A stretch of 64,000 nucleotides of DNA from Schlesneria sp. DSM 10557. Lineage in GTDB: Bacteria > Planctomycetota > Planctomycetia > Planctomycetales > Planctomycetaceae. Below, one piece after another: positions 44,485 to 53,615 of this stretch. The stretch lies in the NCBI RefSeq assembly GCF_041860085.1, contig NZ_CP124747.1, forward strand, positions 5,913,001 through 5,977,000, read 5' to 3'. Made by a program: the position numbers and the translations under genes. Within the stretch, counting starts at the first letter, position 1. Each line of letters begins with the position of its first letter. Below the pieces are notes generated by a model. That model saw only the letters and a program-made list of their open reading frames with translations. It was not told the DNA's origin and did no database searches.

Positions 44485-45543
44485 ATGACGGCTGCTGCAC
44501 CCTTCCGGATCGGATTGACTCGCGATTTTCTCAAACCCGATGGGACAATTGGCTTCGGCGATATTGGACTGTCACTGCTGGATGACGCACCGAACATCCA
44601 CTGGGAATTCCTTGCCGAACATCGACCGGTTCTCGGTCCGGAGCAGATCGCTGGCCTGAACGGATTGCTGGCCCTTTCACCAAAAATCACGGCTGAGACT
44701 CTTAAGGGGGCCCGGGAGCTCAGCATCATCGCCCGGTTCGGGGTTGGCTATGACAACGTCGATGTGTCTGCCTGTACTGACGCAGGCGTCATGTTGACGA
44801 TCACACCGGATGGCGTAAGGCGACCCGTCGCGGTTTCAGCGATGACCCTGCTACTGGCACTGTCTCACAAGCTGCTGATTAAAGATCGACTGACCCGTAG
44901 CGGACAGTGGCACGACAAACTCAACCACATGGGGCAGGGTGTCAGTGGAAGGACGCTGGGGGTCATTGGTGTCGGGAACATCGGCCGTGAGATTTTCCAC
45001 CTCGCCGCGCCGTTCGAAATGCGTCACCTGGGTTTTGATCCCTACCTCAATGGGCCGGTTGAAGGTGTGGAACTGGTGTCGCTGGATACGCTGCTGCGAG
45101 AGTCGGACTACGTGGTTGTCTGCTGTGCTTTGACTCCGGAAACGAAGCACCTGCTCAATGCAAGCCGACTTCGGTTGATGAAGCCCAATGCCTATCTCAT
45201 CAATGTGGCGCGAGGACCCATCGTCGAGCAGACAGCACTGGTGCAGGCACTGACAGGTGGTCAAATCGCGGGAGCGGGACTCGACGTGTTTGATGTGGAA
45301 CCCATCGCGCCAGACGACCCGCTGCTCGCACTCGATAACGTTATTCTTTCACCACATGCCATCTGCTGGACTGACGAGTGCTTCCGGAATATGGGACGCA
45401 GTGCCTGTCAGAGTTTGATCGACGTGGCCAGCGGACGAACTCCAGCGCACATCGTCAACCGCGACGTCCTGACGAGCATTGAGCTGGTCCGAAAGCTGGA
45501 ACAACATCACTGCGCAGCGGCAAATTCGAGCCGGTCCTCTTAG
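44485..45543 (+). CDS. D-isomer-specific 2-hydroxyacid dehydrogenase (phosphoglycerate dehydrogenase-like)
   Basis: The 352-residue protein has the NAD-binding Rossmann motif GVIGVGNIGREIF and the catalytic residues of the family: Arg in INVARGPIVEQ, Glu in DVFDVEPI and His in SPHAICWTDE. The N-terminal domain contains ELSIIARFGVGYDNVDV. The family reduces 2-keto acids or oxidises D-2-hydroxyacids with NAD(P). It lacks an ACT domain, so it is not full-length SerA. The ATG at 44485, behind GGGGATGAG, is preferred over a GTG at 44461. The substrate is unknown. Confidence 0.92.
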   Translation: MTAAAPFRIGLTRDFLKPDGTIGFGDIGLSLLDDAPNIHWEFLAEHRPVLGPEQIAGLNGLLALSPKITAETLKGARELSIIARFGVGYDNVDVSACTDAGVMLTITPDGVRRPVAVSAMTLLLALSHKLLIKDRLTRSGQWHDKLNHMGQGVSGRTLGVIGVGNIGREIFHLAAPFEMRHLGFDPYLNGPVEGVELVSLDTLLRESDYVVVCCALTPETKHLLNASRLRLMKPNAYLINVARGPIVEQTALVQALTGGQIAGAGLDVFDVEPIAPDDPLLALDNVILSPHAICWTDECFRNMGRSACQSLIDVASGRTPAHIVNRDVLTSIELVRKLEQHHCAAANSSRSS

Positions 45544-45831
45544 CTTCTTCCTGAGCTGGATGCATGCTGGATAAATTGGTGGCGACGGCCATGATCCGCG
45601 CCAGCGCGCCCGATCCGAAGGCGTGATGGAGTTGTCCAGCTCGGATAACCCCATCCGCCTTCGATTCATGGGGCCCCCCTGCGAGTGAGTCGCATGACGA
45701 GTTAGTCGCATGAAGAGTGCAGACCGCTTTGCTATAACGAGCGAAGGACAACCGGACTGAAACGAGGAAGTCTGTTGAAGTCCTGCCGCACACCGCCAGA
45801 GGCTGATCGCACTTTTCACGAGAGAATTTTG

Positions 45832-48063
45832 ATGCCGCGTCGAGGATTTGACCTGCTGGTGGAATTTCTGATCCACCGACATCGGTTCCTGGTGGGCATC
45901 GCATTTCTACTGACAGTGCTCGCCATTCGCCCGGCGAGTCGGCTGGCATTCGACCAGTCCATCGAGTCGCTCTATGCGGCGAAGAACGTCCGTTTGCAGG
46001 ACTATTCTGAAGGGAAACGCTGGTTCGGAGGGGACGAATTTGTCTTCGTCGCTTACAGTGATCCGGATCTGTTCTCAGATGACGCACAGACCCGCTTGGA
46101 GGAATTGGCGAACCGACTTGAACAGGTTCCCGGTGTTGTGGAAGGGAGCGTTCAAAGTCTCGATCGCACTCTCGCGATGGAACGGCTTCCGTTCCTGAAG
46201 CACAGGCGTGAAGAACTGCTTGACTTCAGCCGGGGAATATTGCTCGGAGATGACAATCAGACGACTGCGGTCGCGGTCAGATTACTAGAACCGAGCCAAT
46301 CTCCCGTAACCCGGGATGAGTCCCTCGCTCAGATTCAGAAAATTGCGAATGAACAGCCCCTGCCGACGTACGTCGTTGGTGAACCGGTTCTGGTTCATGA
46401 CATGTTCCGCTATGCCCAGGAAGATGGAGAGTGGATGGGTTGGGCCGCGTCTGTATTGCTCATCCTCGTAATTCTGTTTTTCCTTCGCAGCCTTCGGTCA
46501 ATTATCCTGCCTTTCGTTATCGTGCAGTGTGCCATCCTGTGGACGAAAGCCGTGCTGTTCCAGAGCGGTATGCAGTTGAGCATGGTCAGCTCGATCCTGG
46601 GGTCTCTCGTCACCATTGTCGGCGTCTCGACCGTTGTTTACATGTCGCTTTACTATCGGAAAATGCGCGAGCAGGCGGATCGAGTGAACGCGTTTCGGCA
46701 GACGCTCCACGTCATTGGAATGGACATTTTCTGGGTTTGTCTGACGACGGCCGTGGGCTTCGGCGCCCAATTATCCAGTCGGCTGCACCCGGTCCGTTCG
46801 TTTGGCCTGACAATGGTGATTGGTTCGTTGTTCGTGCTGGTGGCAATGATCCTTGTTCTGCCCGCTGGTTTTCTGATGGGGGCCGAGGGAGGAACGCTCC
46901 GCAAACCTCGTGGCGATCGTCAGATGAACCAATCTCTTGAGGGGCTTGCCAAATGGGTTCTGCTGCATCCCTATCATGTCTGGATCACATGCGCAATTCT
47001 CATGGCGTGGGGCGTGATGGGACTGTTCCGGCTGAAGATCGAAACCGACTTCAGCAAGAATTTTCGAGCGACAAGTCCCGTGGTTCGTGGCCTGGATTTT
47101 ATTGAGACACGGTTAGGAGGAACCGGTGCCTGGGAAGTCAATTTTCCCGCACCTGATTCCCTGAACGATGAGCACCTTGAAAAGGTCGCTCGACTGGCAC
47201 AGTCGCTACGTGAAATCCCGGGAGAGGACGGTCCGGCTCTGACTAAAGTTCTGGCGGTGACGGATGGTCTGGAGTTAATTCCCACGATTCCCTTGCTCGC
47301 TGGAACGACCGAGGCGAAAGCCAATCACCTGAACCGAGTACAACCGGAATTTATTCCCAGTTTGTACAACGCCGAAGCAGGGCGAATGCGGATCATGCTG
47401 CGTGCGTACGAACGTCAATCATCGGAAGCAAAGCAACAACTGATCGAACGAGTCAAAACGCTCGCGCAGACGGAATTTCCTGAGGCGAAAGTGACCGGAC
47501 TGTTCGTGCTGCTGACGTTTCTGATTGAAAGTCTGCTGGCAGATCAATGGACCGATATCATGCTGGGGGGATCCTGCCTGATTGCCGTGATGTCGGTGGC
47601 CTATCGCAGTCTCTGGATGGGCTTTGTTTCCCTTGTCCCCAACATCATTCCAATTGTGCTCCTGTTGGGGGGGATGGGATGGCTCGGGTTCCCAGTGAAT
47701 ATCGGAACGGCAATGATTTCCAGCGATACGATGGGACTGACGATCCATGACAGCATTTTCTACCTCTCCGCATTTCTGCGTGCCCGTCGGTCGGGACTTG
47801 ATTTTCCGACGTCACTCCATCACGTTCAATCCGAAGTGCGCCAACCGCTCCTCTATTCGAACATCGCATTGATTGTTGGCTTCCTCGTTCTGGCAACGTC
47901 TCACTTTGTCCCTCTGATTTACTTTGGTGTGATTGTCAGTGTTGCCATTGCAGGAGGGCTTGCCGTCAATCTGCTCCTGTTGCCACTCTTACTGCAGTTG
48001 GGAGAGCGCTTCGAGAAGACAGCTCCTGAGGCAGATGCGCCGAGTCCCGCTTCCAGTTTGTAA
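45832..48063 (+). CDS. MMPL/RND-family transporter
   Basis: The 743-residue protein shows the RND/MMPL layout twice: a first transmembrane helix (about 18-38), a large extracytoplasmic loop, then five clustered helices (about 200-340), a second loop after a helix near 375-395, and a final cluster (about 560-720). The sterol-sensing/MMPL-like segments include IVGVSTVVYMSLYYR and SSDTMGLTIHDSIFY, where the Asp residues fit a proton relay. Such proteins export lipids or hydrophobic compounds, for example hopanoid or mycolate lipids. The ATG at 45832 behind GAGAGAA is preferred to a TTG at 45775. No fusion-protein or outer membrane partner is adjacent. Confidence 0.88.
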   Translation: MPRRGFDLLVEFLIHRHRFLVGIAFLLTVLAIRPASRLAFDQSIESLYAAKNVRLQDYSEGKRWFGGDEFVFVAYSDPDLFSDDAQTRLEELANRLEQVPGVVEGSVQSLDRTLAMERLPFLKHRREELLDFSRGILLGDDNQTTAVAVRLLEPSQSPVTRDESLAQIQKIANEQPLPTYVVGEPVLVHDMFRYAQEDGEWMGWAASVLLILVILFFLRSLRSIILPFVIVQCAILWTKAVLFQSGMQLSMVSSILGSLVTIVGVSTVVYMSLYYRKMREQADRVNAFRQTLHVIGMDIFWVCLTTAVGFGAQLSSRLHPVRSFGLTMVIGSLFVLVAMILVLPAGFLMGAEGGTLRKPRGDRQMNQSLEGLAKWVLLHPYHVWITCAILMAWGVMGLFRLKIETDFSKNFRATSPVVRGLDFIETRLGGTGAWEVNFPAPDSLNDEHLEKVARLAQSLREIPGEDGPALTKVLAVTDGLELIPTIPLLAGTTEAKANHLNRVQPEFIPSLYNAEAGRMRIMLRAYERQSSEAKQQLIERVKTLAQTEFPEAKVTGLFVLLTFLIESLLADQWTDIMLGGSCLIAVMSVAYRSLWMGFVSLVPNIIPIVLLLGGMGWLGFPVNIGTAMISSDTMGLTIHDSIFYLSAFLRARRSGLDFPTSLHHVQSEVRQPLLYSNIALIVGFLVLATSHFVPLIYFGVIVSVAIAGGLAVNLLLLPLLLQLGERFEKTAPEADAPSPASSL

Positions 48064-48269
48064 ACATTGCCCTGCCGAAACGCGTAGTGTGAGGCGATTC
48101 ATTCCTGATCTCTGGTCGCGGCGAGTGTGTCCGGTGCGCCGCTGCCCTGGTTTGGGTCCATCCGGTTTTCGTGCCTGTTGATTCTGAGGCTACGCGGCCA
48201 ATGATGTGATCCCTGATGCGGATTAGACTATCCCCTTCCCGAAAATGAGCTGTCAAAGGAGCTTTTCTG

Positions 48270-49562
48270 GTGGATAACAGCCTGGCGACACGAGTGGCGG
48301 TAGCGATCGTTCTGACAATTCAGGCGGGGCTGATCGCCGACGACTGGCCACATTGGCGCGGTCCCTATCGGAATGGGCATCTCAATGAGAAGTCAGGATG
48401 GAACGGTCAGACCTGGCTTGCCGACAAGCCTGACTGGACCCTGGGAGTCGGGGAGGGAGCCAGTTCGCCGCTGGTGGTCGGTCCGTCTGTTTTCGCGCTG
48501 GGCTGGGCCGAAGGGAACGACACGCTGCGATGTCTGGACGCCGCCACTGGAAAAACGGTCTGGTCTGTCGCACGCCCTGCCCCGCAATGGGGGCGTTTTC
48601 ACGACGGTGATGAGGGAATGTATTCGGGGGCCTGTTCCACTCCCGAATATGATTCGGAGACAAAGTTTATTTATACGTTGGGAGTTGACGGAGATCTGAT
48701 CTGCCGTGACACCCGAAACAGTGGAAAAACGGTGTGGGAGATTAACCTCTACGAGACTTACCACGTCAAGAAAAGGCCTCGGCTGACGCGTGCTCCTCAG
48801 CGCGACTACGGTTATACATCAAGCCCGCTCGTGCATGGTGACTGGTTGCTGGTCGAAGTCGGTGCCGACTCGGGATGCCTCAAAGCCTTCGACAAGCGAA
48901 CCGGACAGCTCATCTGGTCCTCGGAGTGCGTCGACCCCGCTGGGCACAACGGCGGGCCGGTGCTGATCACTGTCGAATCCGTTCCTTGCGTGGGGCTGTT
49001 CACCGTCAATGGACTGGTCGTCATCCGCCTGGACGAGGGGCACGAAGGAAAAACTGTCGGAACTTATCCCTGGATTACTGACTTCGCGAATAACGTCGCT
49101 TCACTGGCGGTCTACGAAGATAATTTGCTGATTACCTCGCAGTACAATCACAAGTCGATCTGTCGATTGAAGGTTACCCTCAGCGGGATCGAAAAAGTCT
49201 GGGAAGCGGACTATTCCTCAAAAGTTTGCACCCCAATTATTCACAAGGGCTTTGTCTACTTTACGTGGCAACGTCTGCGATGCCTGGACTGGGAGACGGG
49301 CGAGCAGAAATGGGAAGGGGGGAGCTTCAGTGATCCCGGTTCCTGTATTGTCACCCGTGATGACCGCCTGATTGTCTATGGTTTCAACGGCAGGCTGGCT
49401 CTCGTCGAAACGGCGGTTCGATCGCCTGAAGAGTATGTCGAACTTTCGGTTCAGGAGCGACTTTTCCGAACTGAGGCCTGGCCCCACGTTGTCATGTCCG
49501 GCGGCCGCATCTTTTGCCGTGACCGCCTCGGAAATCTCGCCTGTTTCCGCGTCGTCGATTGA
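48270..49562 (+). CDS. Secreted PQQ-like beta-propeller protein
   Basis: The 430-residue product starts at a GTG behind AAAGGAGC, with a short signal peptide (about 1-24). The mature part begins DWPHWRGPYRNGH, the classic start of planctomycete 'outer membrane protein assembly factor BamB-like' propellers, and contains repeated blades such as LRCLDAATGKTVWSV, LICRDTRNSGKTVWEI, LKAFDKRTGQLIWSS and LRCLDWETGEQKWEG. These match PQQ-like (PF13360-type) repeats without evident PQQ-enzyme active-site residues, so a binding or scaffold role is likely. It is convergent with the DUF1501 gene at 49644. Confidence 0.88.
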   Translation: MDNSLATRVAVAIVLTIQAGLIADDWPHWRGPYRNGHLNEKSGWNGQTWLADKPDWTLGVGEGASSPLVVGPSVFALGWAEGNDTLRCLDAATGKTVWSVARPAPQWGRFHDGDEGMYSGACSTPEYDSETKFIYTLGVDGDLICRDTRNSGKTVWEINLYETYHVKKRPRLTRAPQRDYGYTSSPLVHGDWLLVEVGADSGCLKAFDKRTGQLIWSSECVDPAGHNGGPVLITVESVPCVGLFTVNGLVVIRLDEGHEGKTVGTYPWITDFANNVASLAVYEDNLLITSQYNHKSICRLKVTLSGIEKVWEADYSSKVCTPIIHKGFVYFTWQRLRCLDWETGEQKWEGGSFSDPGSCIVTRDDRLIVYGFNGRLALVETAVRSPEEYVELSVQERLFRTEAWPHVVMSGGRIFCRDRLGNLACFRVVD

Positions 49563-49643
49563 GGGGGCTCTACACGGCAGGACAGATCCGCAGTGACGAC
49601 ACCGGCCTGCGACCCGGTTCAACAGTGTCGAATTGTTGATTCT

Positions 49644-51074
49644 TTACGCCAGGATTTCACTGATAGGGACACCCCCTTGCGAGATTTCGACGGGGCGGTT
49701 TGTGTGATCGGGAACTCTTCGTTCGGGGTCAATCCCCAGGGTCTGGTAGATCGTCGCAATCAGATCGGCGGGGCGGACGGGTTTATCTTTCACGTAGGCC
49801 GCCTGAGAGTCAGAAGAACCATGGATGGTTCCCCCCTTGATGCCAGCTCCCGCAAGCAGGGATCCGAAGCAGTTCGTCCAGTGATCGCGCCCGGCATTAC
49901 CATTGATTCGAGGAGTGCGACCCATTTCGCTCGTGATCACGACCAGCGTTTCGTCCATCAGTCCGCTGGACTGCAGGTCCTGCATTAAGGCGGAAATCGT
50001 CTGATCGAACCCGGGTAGTTTATTCTGCTTCAGGATATTGAAATTGTTGGTGTGTGTGTCCCAGGCATCGTAATCGACATTGACGGGACCCCAGTACAAG
50101 TCCCAGGTGACGTTGACGAAACGGACACCGGCCTGAATCAGCCTGCGGGCGATGAGGGTCGAATTTCCGAAAAGGGTTCGTCCATAGCGCTCGACAATTC
50201 GAGGGTCTTCCTGTGTCAGATCGAAGGCCCGTCGCATCTTCGATGACGTCAGGATATCGAACGCCTGCTGCTGATTCCGCTGAAAGGTAGAGGCAGTGAG
50301 GATCTGGTCCGCTCGCCGTCGTTCCTCGTCAATCTGATTCAATAGCGACCGCCGTTGATTCAAACGATCAATGGTCATTCCCTCCTGGAGCGATGTGCTG
50401 GGCAGGAGGGGCTCGCCTCGAACAATCTGTGGATTCCCTGGAAGCGGGTCAAAAGAGGTCTTGTCGTAATAGGGCTGACATTCGGTCGTCAGCGCGTCGT
50501 AACGCTTGCCCAGGAATCCGCCGTACGGTCCAGCACGGCGAAATGCCTGACCCCAGCCGAGCCAATTCGGCATGTAGACGTACTGGGGCAATTCCGCCTG
50601 TTCACCGCTTAGATATTGCAGCACGGATCCGAGACTGGGGGGATCGGTTTCGCGCGGGTGCTGGTCAGGAGGGAGCATGTCGTAACCGGTAAAACAGGGA
50701 AGGCAGTTGTGACAACCCGCCTTGTGATTCACCGACCGGATAAACGCAAACTGGTGAGCCCACTGAGCGAACTGCGGCAGGTGCTCGCAAACATTGATTC
50801 CCGGCACCGACGTGGGAATCGGCTTGAATTCCCCCCGGACCTCGGCGGGGGCATCCGGCTTCAGGTCGTACATGTCCTGTGTTGCAGCGCCACCCAGCAG
50901 GAAAATGAAAATGACGTTCTTCGCTTTGGCGTCGTGTACCAGGCCTGCATCTTCGGCAGCCAGAATCTGTGGAAGTCCGAAACCACCTAATGCGGAAAGT
51001 GCCCCGGCTTTCAGGGTCTGCCGACGTGTAATACCATCACAACAACGACGCGGACTTCCAAGCAGATTCAGCAT
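49644..51074 (-). CDS. DUF1501 protein (Tat-exported)
   Basis: The 476-residue protein has a twin-arginine signal (TRRQTLKAGAL at 16-26) and the DUF1501 body: KNVIFIFLLGGAATQDMYDLKPDAP, FIRSVNHKAGCHNCLPCFTGY, LIQAGVRFVNVTWD and VITSEMGRTPRINGNAGRDHW. It belongs to the sulfatase/alkaline-phosphatase-like fold group common in planctomycetes; activity is unproven. It is divergent from the second DUF1501 gene at 51327. Unlike the copy at 30344-31660 it has no DUF1549/DUF1553 partner beside it. Confidence 0.92.
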   Translation of the reverse strand: MLNLLGSPRRCCDGITRRQTLKAGALSALGGFGLPQILAAEDAGLVHDAKAKNVIFIFLLGGAATQDMYDLKPDAPAEVRGEFKPIPTSVPGINVCEHLPQFAQWAHQFAFIRSVNHKAGCHNCLPCFTGYDMLPPDQHPRETDPPSLGSVLQYLSGEQAELPQYVYMPNWLGWGQAFRRAGPYGGFLGKRYDALTTECQPYYDKTSFDPLPGNPQIVRGEPLLPSTSLQEGMTIDRLNQRRSLLNQIDEERRRADQILTASTFQRNQQQAFDILTSSKMRRAFDLTQEDPRIVERYGRTLFGNSTLIARRLIQAGVRFVNVTWDLYWGPVNVDYDAWDTHTNNFNILKQNKLPGFDQTISALMQDLQSSGLMDETLVVITSEMGRTPRINGNAGRDHWTNCFGSLLAGAGIKGGTIHGSSDSQAAYVKDKPVRPADLIATIYQTLGIDPERRVPDHTNRPVEISQGGVPISEILA

Positions 51075-51326
51075 GGGGATCTCGCCGCAAGAGGGACCGA
51101 TCTGTACGCATCAATAGATTTTGATTATACTTCTTTTGCGGGGTTCATCCAGTGAATTCGCATCGAACCTTGCGCGGTTGGGGCCAGGGAGTTCTTCCCG
51201 AAAGTCGATGAAGAGAGGGGATTTAAGAGCAAGACAGCCCAATTACGATAAAATAATCAGAATAGAGAAACTCCCGCAGCACTTCAGCGGCGAGCAACTT
51301 GAACTTTCAGCAAGACAACAAGCAAT

Positions 51327-52760
51327 ATGCCCAATTCGCATCGTTCTCGCTGTAATGGCCCGAAACCCACGCGGCGCGAAATTCTCCGCATGGGATTAAC
51401 CGGTTTTGCTGGCCTGACCCTGAGCGACATTCTCAGGCTTCAGGCGACTGCCGCTGAACCTGCGACGACGTCGACCTCGGGGGATCGTCCGGCCATTATT
51501 CTGGTCTGGCTGCGCGGCGGGGCCAGTCACCTGGAAACGTTTGACTGCAAACCCGAAGCTTCGCTCGATTATCGCGGACCGTTCCAACCGATTTCGACGA
51601 ACGTTCCGGGGATCGAAATCGGGGAACACCTCCCACTGCTTTCACGAATTGCTGACCGATACACACTGCTGCGATCGGTGGCGCATACGGGAGGTGGACA
51701 TCCCGCAGGTTCACTTCAGGTGCTGGCCGGTGACACAGATCCCCAGGACAAACTTGTTCCGATTCTGCCCGACTGGATGACCGTCGCCAGCAGTTTTCTC
51801 TCCGATCCCAAACGGGGGATTCCAAACTACGTTGCTGTCAATCCGATTGACAATTACGACAACTTTACGATTGCAGGACCGACGTATCTCGGCCCTTCGC
51901 GGGAAGCATTCAAGGTCGTCGGCGATCCCAACGCACCCGATTTCCGAGTCCCCAATATCGGCATGCGGGATGAGAGCGCTTTGCACGTGCTAAATTCGCG
52001 TTCATCGCTGAAAGCGAATCTTGATCGCATGCTGCGGCGGGTCGATCAGTCCGGTGTGATGGATGCCATCGATAAGTTTGATGAACAGGCCATCAATCTT
52101 TTGACGAACCCCGCAGCGAGGACGGCGTTTGATCTTTCGCTCGAACCCGACTCAGTGCGAGACCGCTATGGTCGCAACCAGTGGGGACAGCAATGCCTGA
52201 TGGCGCGACGTCTGGTGGAAGCGGGGGTGGATATCGTGGCGACCGAGTTTGACGGCCCTCTGTGCGGGCGTGTTCAGAACTGGGACGATCACGCGGTCAA
52301 CCAGCATGTTTTCGATGCGTTGAGTTTCCGACTACCGACATTGGATCAGGCTGTCTCGGCTCTGATTGAAGATGTCTACGCTCGCGGGCTCGATCGCCGT
52401 GTGATGGTGATCGTGACCGGCGAGTTTGGTCGGACACCGCGGATCTCGTATGTCGCCAGCAGCGGCGGAGGTGTGGCGAGTGCTCCTGCGGGAACGGTTC
52501 AACCGGGGCGTGATCACTGGCCGAATGCCAACTCGATGCTCTTCGCAGGTGGCGGAATTCGCACGGGGCAGATCATCGGAGCAACGGACGCGCGAGGTGA
52601 AAATCCGGTTTCACGTCGAGTCAGTCCTGCCGACTTTCTGGCTACGATCTATCGACACCTGGGGATCGATTACAAGCACGCATCGATTCTCAACTTTGCT
52701 GGTCGTCCGGTTCCGATCGTCGAGAACGGAGAAGCAATTCCCGAACTGACTCGAGCATAA
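51327..52760 (+). CDS. DUF1501 protein (Tat-exported)
   Basis: This 477-residue protein opens with a Tat signal (TRREILRMGLTGFAG, RR at 16-17). The DUF1501 body shows IILVWLRGGASHLETFDCKPEA, YTLLRSVAHTGGGHPAG, RRLVEAGVDIVATEFDG, MVIVTGEFGRTPRISY and GRDHWPNANSMLFAGGGIRTGQIIGATDARGE. It differs clearly from its divergent neighbour at 49644-51074, so they are not a recent duplicate. The 250-bp stretch between the two starts holds both promoters. Confidence 0.92.
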   Translation: MPNSHRSRCNGPKPTRREILRMGLTGFAGLTLSDILRLQATAAEPATTSTSGDRPAIILVWLRGGASHLETFDCKPEASLDYRGPFQPISTNVPGIEIGEHLPLLSRIADRYTLLRSVAHTGGGHPAGSLQVLAGDTDPQDKLVPILPDWMTVASSFLSDPKRGIPNYVAVNPIDNYDNFTIAGPTYLGPSREAFKVVGDPNAPDFRVPNIGMRDESALHVLNSRSSLKANLDRMLRRVDQSGVMDAIDKFDEQAINLLTNPAARTAFDLSLEPDSVRDRYGRNQWGQQCLMARRLVEAGVDIVATEFDGPLCGRVQNWDDHAVNQHVFDALSFRLPTLDQAVSALIEDVYARGLDRRVMVIVTGEFGRTPRISYVASSGGGVASAPAGTVQPGRDHWPNANSMLFAGGGIRTGQIIGATDARGENPVSRRVSPADFLATIYRHLGIDYKHASILNFAGRPVPIVENGEAIPELTRA

Positions 52761-52943
52761 AGTTTGATGGAACGACTTTTCGCGTTCAGGGCCAGTGCTT
52801 CGCCGCGTCCAGTCGCAGGGCACGAATGGCGAGTGAGAACCATTCGATTTGAGGGCTAAGTCGCGAGCTGGTTCTGACACATGTCATCCTTCAGCCTCGC
52901 CGCACTGAGGCGGCGGGTAACGCGTGCGAAGCTTAGCCGACGG

Positions 52944-53597
52944 TTACCAGGGAACTTCCATCAGGTTGACGATTTTACGAGCCATGGAATTCAGATTGTC
53001 TTCCATGGCTGTGGCGAGAGATTGCCCCAATTCGGGAGAGAACTCGGCCTGACCCGTCAGCGGAATAAGCTCGGGCGTGAGCGGCAATTCCTGCTCAGCG
53101 ATCAGCTCCCCTGTTCGCAAATCTTCCCAGCGAACCTGAACCATCAGCGTGATTTGCAGTTCGCGAGGGTCGTCTTGAGCTGTTTCCCCCAGGACATCTT
53201 TTCGAAATCCAACGATCTTGCCGGTCAATCGCGTATCGGCATTTCGACCTTTCGATAGTCGATAATGCGAACGTTTTGTGATTTCCTTTTGGACCGCTTC
53301 CGTCAGTTGATACTCGATCCCCTGTCGATTCGTGGTGTTTTCGAAAATCGGGACTGCAACCGACTTGATGTCGGTTCGAAAGTCATTGCCGACCGTGTAA
53401 CCACAGCCGGACACCAACATTGCCAGCACCACACTCAACCAGTTCCAGTTGCGTGAAGTCACGCGGATACCGCATCTCCGCTCGCCATCCAAATGATGAG
53501 CGTCTGACCGGGAAGCCTGTTCGCGAACAACGATCATCCCAGCCGGATGTGGGGTCATCCAGGTACTGCGGGGCGCAATGGTTGGTTCGTTATTCAT
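52944..53597 (-). CDS. LptE-like LPS-assembly lipoprotein
   Basis: The product ends in an LptE-type domain: a lipobox VSGCGYTVG, then DIKSVAVPIFENTTNRQGIEYQLTEAVQKEI and later RELQITLMVQVRWEDLRTGEL. LptE forms the outer-membrane plug of the LPS translocon with LptD. With the ATG at 53597 (217 aa) about 65 residues precede the lipobox Cys, far too many for a signal peptide; an in-frame GTG at 53462 behind GGAG gives a normal 20-residue leader (172 aa) and is likely the functional start. It lies 18 nt after the BamD-like gene. An lptD gene is not in the window. Confidence 0.82.
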   Translation of the reverse strand: MNNEPTIAPRSTWMTPHPAGMIVVREQASRSDAHHLDGERRCGIRVTSRNWNWLSVVLAMLVSGCGYTVGNDFRTDIKSVAVPIFENTTNRQGIEYQLTEAVQKEITKRSHYRLSKGRNADTRLTGKIVGFRKDVLGETAQDDPRELQITLMVQVRWEDLRTGELIAEQELPLTPELIPLTGQAEFSPELGQSLATAMEDNLNSMARKIVNLMEVPW

Positions 53598-53615
53598 CGC
53601 TGGATTTCACGATTT

